DNA of 5,804 bases, taken from RGIG1918 sp045536045. Lineage in GTDB: Bacteria > Cyanobacteriota > Vampirovibrionia > Gastranaerophilales > Gastranaerophilaceae. Position numbers and translations under genes: made by a program. The stretch spans positions 1 to 5,804 of the forward strand of contig JAZSMU010000067.1 of the NCBI GenBank assembly GCA_045536045.1, given 5' to 3'. Below, piece after piece: positions 1 through 4,453 of this stretch (positions are counted from its first letter, which is position 1; each line of letters starts with the position of its first letter). The notes under the pieces were generated by a model that was given only the letters and a program-made list of their open reading frames with translations, had not been told where the DNA came from and ran no database searches.

Positions 1-462
1 CCACTGTTTAAAAACAGAGAAATTCTAACTAAAAATAAAAGAATTATCTATTCTGCCCTAATTTTTTCATCAGCTTTTGGTGTCTTAGGTGTTTATTTTG
101 TTTCAAAATTATTTAAAATAAATTTTGTTATTTTGACTTCTTTAATTCCAAAATCTACAACAAGCCCAATTGCAGTTGAAATATCAAGAATTATCCAAGG
201 AAGCCCATCTTTAACTGCTTGTATTGTAGTTATAACTGGAGTTTTTGGAGCTGTTTTTGGGCATAAATTATTAAAGCTATTTAAAGTTAATAATGATATC
301 GCAATTGGTTTATCTATTGGCTCAACAACTCATGTTATGGGAACATCTGCTTGTAGCGAAAAAGGTAACGAAAAGCAAGTTGCAGTAAGCACTTTAGCTT
401 TAATTTTAACAGGAATAATTACTGCGATTATTGCTCCATTATTTGTAAGTTTTATTAAATAA
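1..462 (+). CDS. lrgB: LrgB-family membrane protein, C-terminal 153 residues (5' truncated by window edge)
   Basis: The reading frame is open from base 1 to a TAA at 460-462. An internal ATG at 133 would cut a conserved region, so it is not the start. The visible protein begins PLFKNRE, a sequence typical of the middle of LrgB. It continues with the family's signature-like stretch IPKSTTSPIAVEIS (about residues 49-62 of the visible part), then a glycine-rich hydrophobic segment (GVFGAVFGHKLL), GLSIGSTTHVMGTSACSE, and a last hydrophobic helix before a short Lys tail. LrgB/CidB proteins are inner-membrane proteins of about 230 residues. They act with the small holin-like LrgA/CidA and are linked to murein hydrolase control and, in some bacteria and plants, to export of small organic acids. 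The missing third and any lrgA partner should lie left of the window. No terminator is visible after the stop, so transcription may run into the next gene. Family assignment is firm; physiological role is inferred. Confidence 0.9.
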   Translation, partial: PLFKNREILTKNKRIIYSALIFSSAFGVLGVYFVSKLFKINFVILTSLIPKSTTSPIAVEISRIIQGSPSLTACIVVITGVFGAVFGHKLLKLFKVNNDIAIGLSIGSTTHVMGTSACSEKGNEKQVAVSTLALILTGIITAIIAPLFVSFIK

Positions 463-466
463 TTAC

Positions 467-496
467 TTGCATTTTGAGTTTAAAAAAGCTTAAAAT
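467..496 (+). promoter_or_regulatory. Candidate promoter of the methyltransferase operon
   Basis: A -35-like TTGCAT (467-472) and a -10-like TAAAAT (491-496, five of six consensus bases) are 18 bp apart. Transcription would start near 503, giving a leader of about 13 nt that still contains the GAGAG ribosome site. If real, it places the in-frame TTG at 474 upstream of the transcript, which supports the ATG at 516 as the start. In DNA this AT-rich such matches arise by chance, and read-through from lrgB is an alternative. Confidence 0.35.
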
Positions 497-505
497 AAAA
501 GCATT

Positions 506-510
506 GAGAG
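506..510 (+). promoter_or_regulatory. Ribosome binding site that decides the methyltransferase start
   Basis: GAGAG, continuing into AAG, lies 5 nt before the ATG at 516. The alternative in-frame TTG codons at 474 and 504 have no purine-rich Shine-Dalgarno sequence in front of them. The site is weaker than the GGAG and AAGGAG seen at the other genes in this window. Confidence 0.5.
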
Positions 511-515
511 AAGTT

Positions 516-1643
516 ATGAGAGAGCAAGAACATTTAAATTTCAAAGACACAATTAATTATGGCAGTTACTACACGCCACCTCAAATTGTTGATTTAGTTT
601 ATGAAATTGTTTCAAAAAATGTTCCAAATTGGGAAAAATACAAAATTCTAGATACTTCTTGTGGTTATGGAAATTTTTTAAAAGAAAATTCAATTGGTGC
701 AGATATAGATAAAAAAGCCATTGAAGTTGCTAAAAATAACACTAAAAACTGCGTTTTTTTTAATCACGATAGCTTAAAAGATGTATCAAGAAATCAATAT
801 AATTTAAAGAAAGATGAAAAGCTAATTATTGTTGGAAATCCACCATACAATGACACAACTTCAATTGTTCGGAAAAAAATCAAAACCGAAGTTTGTATGC
901 CTGATGAAGATTTAAAGCACAGGGATATTGGGGTTTCTTTTCTTCTTTCATATAATAAGCTTAGCCCGGACTATGTTTGCGTTTTACACCCATTATCATA
1001 TTTAATTAAAGAAACAAATTTTAAAAGTTTAAAAGATTTTAAAAATAATTACAAATTAATAGATGATGTAATTATACCTAGCACAGAATTTATCTCTACC
1101 TCTAAAAAATCCTCATTTCCAATTATTATCGCACTTTATAAAAAAGATGATAAAGGGATGGATTATGACTTTATTCTAAATTACACTTTTAAAACAAAAG
1201 AAGGCAAAAAGCTTCAATTTGGAAAATATGACAGACTTGGAAAATATATAAAAAAATATCCAAACCAAAAAACTATGCCAAAAGAAGAAACTGTTGCGCT
1301 TTTTTGGACAATGAGAGATATAAACGCACTAAAAAGGTCGCAAACATTTTCTAAAAAAGAAAGTTATAATTCTATAAGAGTAGATAAAGAAAATCTTTCT
1401 TTATATTGCTACGCAGACATTTTTAAAGAATATACAGAGCATATTCCCTACTATTTTGGAAATTACGACATCATAATTAATCTTGAAGAATTTAGAAAAA
1501 TAGAGAATTTATTTGTTCAAAAAAGTCTTAGCAAATACCCTCATTTAGAACATTTAAAGGGCAACTATTCATTAAGCGAAAAAGACAAAAAAGAAATAGA
1601 AAAATATTTTAAAAATTTGTTTGGAGAACATTATGAAGATTAA
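516..1643 (+). CDS. N6-adenine-type DNA methyltransferase of a probable type II restriction-modification system
   Basis: This 375-residue enzyme is predicted to transfer a methyl group from S-adenosylmethionine to adenine in a specific DNA site. The motifs run in the gamma-class order. A motif X-like GSYYTPP is at residues 16-22, the SAM-binding motif I ILDTSCGYGNFL at 44-55, an acidic motif II ADID at 62-65, HDSL at 84-87, and the catalytic NPPY at 108-111 within VGNPPYND. The remaining two thirds, rich in Lys and aromatics, matches nothing I recognise in detail and should hold the target-recognition region. The overall look is that of TaqI/Eco57I-like methylases, but it is too short to be a fused type IIG enzyme. 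Start choice: ATG 516 has a GAGAG site and places motif X at a normal distance from the N-terminus; the upstream TTG at 474 lacks a ribosome site. The stop overlaps the next gene by 11 bp, implying translational coupling. The methyltransferase call is secure; target sequence is unknown. Confidence 0.9.
   Translation: MREQEHLNFKDTINYGSYYTPPQIVDLVYEIVSKNVPNWEKYKILDTSCGYGNFLKENSIGADIDKKAIEVAKNNTKNCVFFNHDSLKDVSRNQYNLKKDEKLIIVGNPPYNDTTSIVRKKIKTEVCMPDEDLKHRDIGVSFLLSYNKLSPDYVCVLHPLSYLIKETNFKSLKDFKNNYKLIDDVIIPSTEFISTSKKSSFPIIIALYKKDDKGMDYDFILNYTFKTKEGKKLQFGKYDRLGKYIKKYPNQKTMPKEETVALFWTMRDINALKRSQTFSKKESYNSIRVDKENLSLYCYADIFKEYTEHIPYYFGNYDIIINLEEFRKIENLFVQKSLSKYPHLEHLKGNYSLSEKDKKEIEKYFKNLFGEHYED
1623..1626 (+). 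promoter_or_regulatory. Ribosome binding site that decides the start of the methyltransferase's partner
   Basis: GGAG lies 6 nt before the ATG at 1633 and inside the last codons of the methyltransferase gene. The upstream in-frame TTG at 1621 overlaps this site and cannot use it, so the protein starts MKIKKIDANN. Confidence 0.7.
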
Positions 1644-2400
1644 AAAAATTGACGCAAACAACAAGGTGATATATGTTGATGTTCCATTAACAGAAACATC
1701 TGGTAAAACAAGAGTTAAATGCCGAGAAAATTATAACGAATATGGCGTCCCAATTGCACCAAGACAAATTAAATTAAATAAAAATTGCTATATAGAATGG
1801 CAAATTGGCTTTGATGCAGAAATTAAGGACGAAAAGAAAATGGCACTGACAACAATAAAAGATGTGCATTTTACTGGAGCAAATGGCAAGAAAAAAACTT
1901 TATACGAGCTTTCTGAATATTTGTATTATTTTCATAAATGTGGAGTTATTTCAAAAGAAATACTTATCACTCTTAAAGAATATTTAGAAAATTTAAATAG
2001 TAGTGATTATATAGATGCAAATAAAAATTCTGCCATTCTAAGAGAAAACTTGGTTGAAAATGCAGTTAATGGCATAAGTTTCAAAACAACACAAGTTAAA
2101 TATCCAATGTATATTTATAATTTTGAAACAGAAAATGAAATGCTACTTGAAATTAAAATCACAGAAAAACAACGTGCAATAGGTGTGCAACCAATGTTAT
2201 ATTTCTGTTTTCCAATTTCTAAACTAAAATGCGAAGAAGAAATTTTTGGAAGATGTGCCAAAATAAAAGAATTTGGAAATTTAATTATAAATTCAAAAAA
2301 TATAGATGTATTTCTTGAAATGCTAAAAATCTTTGGAACACTAAGTAAAAGCCACAACCACGACACACTTGAAATTATAGATAAAATTCTAAACAACTAA
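1633..2400 (+). CDS. Unrecognised 255-residue protein coupled to the methyltransferase; candidate restriction endonuclease
   Basis: I do not recognise this family from sequence. The case for a restriction endonuclease is context: the start codon lies inside the methyltransferase gene (11-bp overlap), the two form a closed unit, and a terminator follows the stop at once. Its length fits type II endonucleases, and it has no membrane segment or signal peptide, as expected of a cytoplasmic DNA enzyme. Two short stretches could hold a PD-(D/E)xK metal site. One is EIK at residues 173-175 (context LLEIKITEKQ), following a beta-like YPMYIYNF and a run of acidic residues (E165, E167, E169). The other is EIK at 63-65 behind D61. 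Neither is decisive. Other visible features are a basic, aromatic N-terminal half, a Lys/Glu helical middle (about 88-122), and a C-terminal SHNHD before a final helix. Alternatives are a specificity or control protein, or an accessory factor of unknown role. ATG 1633 is preferred over TTG 1621 because of the GGAG spacing. Confidence 0.6.
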   Translation: MKIKKIDANNKVIYVDVPLTETSGKTRVKCRENYNEYGVPIAPRQIKLNKNCYIEWQIGFDAEIKDEKKMALTTIKDVHFTGANGKKKTLYELSEYLYYFHKCGVISKEILITLKEYLENLNSSDYIDANKNSAILRENLVENAVNGISFKTTQVKYPMYIYNFETENEMLLEIKITEKQRAIGVQPMLYFCFPISKLKCEEEIFGRCAKIKEFGNLIINSKNIDVFLEMLKIFGTLSKSHNHDTLEIIDKILNN

Positions 2401-2425
2401 AAAGGGCTCAGATGAGCCCTTTTTT
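2401..2425 (+). terminator. Intrinsic terminator of the restriction-modification operon
   Basis: A 10-bp perfect inverted repeat, AAAGGGCTCA (2401-2410) with TGAGCCCTTT (2413-2422), is followed by further T residues to 2425. It begins at the base after the stop codon. With A residues on the left side it could also work for the minus-strand gene ending at 2443, so it probably insulates two converging units. Confidence 0.9.
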
Positions 2426-2442
2426 AAAATTATTTTTAGTAA

Positions 2443-2748
2443 TTATCCAATAACAACAGCGTCATCTGAATAGTATGTTTGTCTTGGGCCATATGGCAAG
2501 TTTTTAGCATATTCATCAGATGTGATGTTTAATGTTTTGCCAACTGTAGCTTTAATAATTGTTGTTTCTCCAGAACAATCATTATCATCTAGATAGTATG
2601 TTCTAGATTTTCCATTATATTCGTCAACTATTTCTTGTGCTTTTGCTTTTGTTTCGTTTGAAAATGGACGGTATTCATAGTTAGAAACTTTACCATCTGA
2701 ACCTTTGTTAATCCATAAACCAGTAAAAGAAATAGGTGCTAATTTCAT
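2443..2748 (-). CDS. Small 101-residue hypothetical protein with N-terminal PISFTG motif
   Basis: No family or function is recognised. The start is well fixed: AAGGAG sits 6 nt before ATG (2748), whereas an upstream ATG at 2790 has no such site. The protein starts MKLAPISFTGLWINKG. It has no clear signal peptide or membrane helix. A short helical stretch (NETKAKAQEIVDEY, about 31-44) separates two beta-like parts that each contain a TYYxDD motif, TYYLDD at 50-55 and TYYSDD at 91-96. It is acidic, Tyr-rich and has one Cys (58). The coding stretches I counted by hand are about a third G+C, above the neighbouring DUF3137 gene at about a quarter; with the strong ribosome site this suggests good expression. 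It lies 62 bp downstream of the DUF3137 gene on the same strand and could be cotranscribed with it. In my experience of such proteins, the N-terminal Ile-x-Phe-x-Gly pattern recurs in gut cyanobacterial relatives (Gastranaerophilales); that link is inference. Confidence 0.75.
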   Translation of the reverse strand: MKLAPISFTGLWINKGSDGKVSNYEYRPFSNETKAKAQEIVDEYNGKSRTYYLDDNDCSGETTIIKATVGKTLNITSDEYAKNLPYGPRQTYYSDDAVVIG

Positions 2749-2754
2749 GTTTTT

Positions 2755-2760
2755 CTCCTT
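2755..2760 (-). promoter_or_regulatory. Strong Shine-Dalgarno site of the PISFTG protein
   Basis: Read on the minus strand this is AAGGAG, with 6 nt before the ATG at 2748. It is the best ribosome site in the window, and it decides the start against the longer reading frame beginning at 2790. Confidence 0.85.
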
Positions 2761-2810
2761 AATTATTACACCCATATAAAAAGTAAACAAAATAAAAGTT
2801 GCTACCTAAA

Positions 2811-4016
2811 TTATAAGCCTGTTTTTTCATCTAATTTAAGTTGGTCTATAATTTTTAGAATAGAAACAATTTCTTCAAACAATTGAGTAAATGTTTTTAA
2901 TTTGGCTTCTTTAAAGTTAGAGCCCATTTCTAGCATATCTCTATTTGTATGAATAATTAAAATTAATTTATTATCTTTAAACGAACCTCTAATATATTTT
3001 GCTCTAAATGTAAATTCTAGGTTCAAAAGCCTTTCAATCATTGAAGAAGTAAGTATATATCTTGCTTCAATTTGGTCTGTTGAATAAACTGTGTATTTTT
3101 TATGAAAATCAACAGATTCTAACCTAACACTTTCAAATATTTTGTCTATTGGAACTTTATTTCCCTGCCTTGAATTGTCAATAAAAATTGTATGACCTTT
3201 AAATTTTTTATTCATACTAAGCTCAATAGCAAGCCCTGTAAAAGGGCCAGAGCCTGTAATTTTTTGCATAAGTGTTGGCTTGGTCATATTAATTTTTGGC
3301 CTTTCGGGTCCAATGTCATCTAGCTCTTTTTTTAATTCATGCATTTGCCAAAAAATAATTACACTTGCAGGAATAAACACAATTATCAAAAGGTTTGAGG
3401 ATGCAAGAAGTATAAGAATCAAATACACTAAAGCTAATGGTGCTATAAGCATAACAAGAATTGCTATCACAACTTTAACAATAAGAGGCAATTGATTATT
3501 TAATTCATAAATATCCACTTCAGTATCTTTAAAAACAAAATGAATAGCGTCATCTAAGAGCATATGCTGAAAAACATTAAAAATATTTGTTTCTCTATAT
3601 AGCTGATTTTTTTCATCAGGCAAAAGGCTAGCACTAGCATTGGACCAACTTGAAGAGTCGGTAAAAATATTCAAAAAATCCTGCATTAAAACTTTTTTAA
3701 TTTCGGATTCAAAATCAGCATTACTATCGCCTTGAATTTGATAAGAACCATCTGGAAGTTTTTTAACTCCATTTGCAAAAGACATATAAACAATTGCTGA
3801 AACAAAAATTAAAAAAGAAAAAAATGCTATTATTATATTTTCCAATATACAAGCAAGAACAAAAACAAAAAAGAAAATAAGTACTGCCATACCTATAACT
3901 AAATTTACGGCATTTTTCTTTCTTCTTTTTTCATTATCAGCTAATAGAGGCTTAATTTCTTTAAAATAAAGCTCTCTAAAATCTCTTTCCATCTGTCTAT
4001 AGGTTTTCTCAGCCAT
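2811..4016 (-). CDS. DUF3137-family membrane protein with four predicted membrane helices
   Basis: This 401-residue protein has a charged N-terminus (1-35) and a hydrophobic hairpin (about 37-57 and 60-80). A soluble part (about 82-175) includes LPDGSYQI and a segment of the type DDAIHFVFKDTEVDIYE. A second hydrophobic pair follows (about 177-203 and 208-224), then a soluble C-terminal domain. That last domain carries the family's recognisable stretches: PFTGLAIELSMNKKFKGHTIFI (about 258-279) and KYTVYSTDQIEARYILT followed by SSMIERLL (about 307-331). DUF3137 proteins have no settled function; they are often found beside lemA, but no lemA is seen here. The second hydrophobic pair, between the two soluble parts, differs from the plainer two-helix layout I associate with the family. 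The ATG at 4016 has no good Shine-Dalgarno sequence. The gene lies downstream of the duplicated tRNA terminator and 62 bp upstream of the PISFTG gene. Family call is good; role is unknown. Confidence 0.85.
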   Translation of the reverse strand: MAEKTYRQMERDFRELYFKEIKPLLADNEKRRKKNAVNLVIGMAVLIFFFVFVLACILENIIIAFFSFLIFVSAIVYMSFANGVKKLPDGSYQIQGDSNADFESEIKKVLMQDFLNIFTDSSSWSNASASLLPDEKNQLYRETNIFNVFQHMLLDDAIHFVFKDTEVDIYELNNQLPLIVKVVIAILVMLIAPLALVYLILILLASSNLLIIVFIPASVIIFWQMHELKKELDDIGPERPKINMTKPTLMQKITGSGPFTGLAIELSMNKKFKGHTIFIDNSRQGNKVPIDKIFESVRLESVDFHKKYTVYSTDQIEARYILTSSMIERLLNLEFTFRAKYIRGSFKDNKLILIIHTNRDMLEMGSNFKEAKLKTFTQLFEEIVSILKIIDQLKLDEKTGL

Positions 4017-4022
4017 AGAATA

Positions 4023-4028
4023 ATTATA
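4023..4028 (-). promoter_or_regulatory. Candidate -10 element of the DUF3137 gene
   Basis: On the minus strand this is a perfect TATAAT, seven bases before the ATG at 4016. The only -35-like hexamer at 17 bp is a poor TTCTTT (plus-strand 4046-4051). Transcription would begin at or next to the start codon, which agrees with the lack of a ribosome site and suggests a leaderless message. A perfect hexamer in DNA this AT-rich may still be chance. Confidence 0.35.
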
Positions 4029-4060
4029 ACCTATTTTTAGAAAACAAAGAAATAGTAATT

Positions 4061-4084
4061 AAAAATCCACTCATAGAGTGGATT
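4061..4084 (-). terminator. Second copy of the tRNA-Pro terminator
   Basis: A 9-bp perfect stem (4064-4072 with 4076-4084, loop of 3) is followed on the minus strand by a T run. It is identical to the terminator right behind the tRNA-Pro gene. It lies between the hairpin-rich spacer and the DUF3137 gene, so it would end any minus-strand transcript from the spacer. Confidence 0.75.
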
Positions 4085-4099
4085 AAATGGTCGGGATGA
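4061..4099 (-). repeat. 39-bp direct repeat, distal copy: tRNA-Pro 3' end plus terminator
   Basis: This is base-for-base identical to 4214-4252. On the minus strand it contains the last 12 bases of tRNA-Pro (TCATCCCGACCA, including the encoded CCA, at 4088-4099), three bases, and the terminator stem-loop. No matching 5' acceptor half or anticodon arm is present here, so this is a tRNA 3'-end fragment and not a second tRNA. Either integrative recombination at the tRNA 3' end or a local duplication with loss could produce it. Confidence 0.85.
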
Positions 4100-4213
4100 T
4101 GCTGAGCTTGTTTGCGAATTTATGAGCATTACAAGGTCAGTATGCAACAAGCTAGTTTTTAGTGCAAACGTAAAAAACTGCTGTTGCTCAGGATGTAATC
4201 CTGTTATAAACTA
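4100..4213. other. 114-bp hairpin-rich spacer between the two tRNA 3'-end repeats
   Basis: No coding region is evident. Three adjacent inverted repeats are visible. AGCTTGTTTGC (4105-4115) pairs with GCAACAAGCT (4144-4153) with one bulge. AGTTTTTA (4154-4161) pairs with TAAAAAACT (4171-4179) with one bulge. CAGGAT (4189-4194) pairs with ATCCTG (4198-4203) over a 3-base loop. In addition CTGAGC (4102-4107) can pair with GCTCAG (4186-4191), competing with the first and third hairpins. On the minus strand the unit would end in the copied terminator, so a small structured RNA is possible, but no promoter is convincing and I recognise no RNA family. It may instead be the remnant of a small element inserted at the tRNA end. 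Confidence 0.4.
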
Positions 4214-4237
4214 AAAAATCCACTCATAGAGTGGATT
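4213..4237 (-). terminator. Intrinsic terminator of tRNA-Pro
   Basis: A stem of 9 bp (4217-4225 with 4229-4237, loop of 3) is followed on the minus strand by a run of T residues. It lies three bases beyond the CCA end of the tRNA gene, as expected for a single-gene tRNA transcript. Confidence 0.85.
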
Positions 4238-4252
4238 AAATGGTCGGGATGA
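4214..4252 (-). repeat. 39-bp direct repeat, copy belonging to the intact tRNA-Pro gene
   Basis: Identical to 4061-4099, with matching broken by mismatches at the base on either side. It covers the last 12 bases of the tRNA and its terminator. The two copies start 153 bp apart in the same orientation. Confidence 0.85.
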
Positions 4253-4317
4253 CAGGATTTGAACCTGCGACCCCCTCGTCCCAAGCGAGGTGCGCTACCA
4301 AACTGCGCTACATCCCG
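4241..4317 (-). tRNA. tRNA-Pro, anticodon TGG, CCA encoded
   Basis: This 77-base gene folds as a standard cloverleaf. The acceptor CGGGATG pairs perfectly with CATCCCG, and the C1-G72 pair is the one typical of bacterial tRNA-Pro. The D arm GCGC AGTTTGGTA GCGC is followed by anticodon stem CCTCG/CGAGG around loop CTTGGGA, so the anticodon is TGG (plus-strand bases 4281-4283). The T arm contains the GGTTCAAATCC core. The discriminator A and CCA are encoded. With wobble this tRNA can read all or most proline codons, which suits an AT-rich genome. A terminator follows directly, and its 3' end is duplicated further downstream. Confidence 0.97.
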
Positions 4318-4359
4318 AGCTATCAAATTTTCAACACGCTTAAAACTAAACGCATTATT

Positions 4360-4387
4360 AATATACCTAATAAATATTTTTTTGCAA
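4360..4387 (-). promoter_or_regulatory. Candidate promoter of tRNA-Pro in the divergent intergenic region
   Basis: On the minus strand, TTGCAA (4382-4387) and TATATT (4360-4365, five of six -10 bases) are 16 bp apart. A GCG follows a few bases later, reminiscent of the GC-rich discriminators of stable-RNA promoters. The start would be near 4353, about 36 nt before the tRNA. TTGCAA is its own reverse complement. Read on the plus strand it is also 16 bp from TATTAA (4404-4409), so it might serve the divergent gene at 4454 as well. Nothing else is evident in 4318-4453. Confidence 0.4.
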
Positions 4388-4453
4388 GAAAAGTTTTTAA
4401 AAATATTAAATTTAAGCAATTTTATATTTTTAGACGACTTATAAAAAGCGAGA

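Noticed and set aside
474..515. TTG start at 474 giving a 389-residue methyltransferase
   Set aside because: It has no ribosome site, lies between the candidate -35 and -10 elements, and ATG 516 has a GAGAG site with motif X close behind.
2115..2396. Minus-strand open frame of 93 codons
   Set aside because: It lies wholly inside the convincing plus-strand gene 1633-2400, has no ribosome site and has the composition of a reverse-complement shadow.
2762..2790. Promoter-like TTGTTT, 17 bp, TGT-AATAAT on the minus strand before the PISFTG gene
   Set aside because: The elements look good, but transcription would begin near 2755, inside or beyond the AAGGAG ribosome site (2755-2760), and would remove it. 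Cotranscription with the DUF3137 gene or another start is more likely.
3280..3495. Plus-strand open frame of 71 codons
   Set aside because: It is a shadow inside the DUF3137 gene, whose minus-strand frame shows clear family motifs.
4061..4213. A second complete tRNA gene ending in CATCCCGACCA
   Set aside because: No matching 5' acceptor strand, anticodon arm or canonical T arm is found upstream of the duplicated 3' end.
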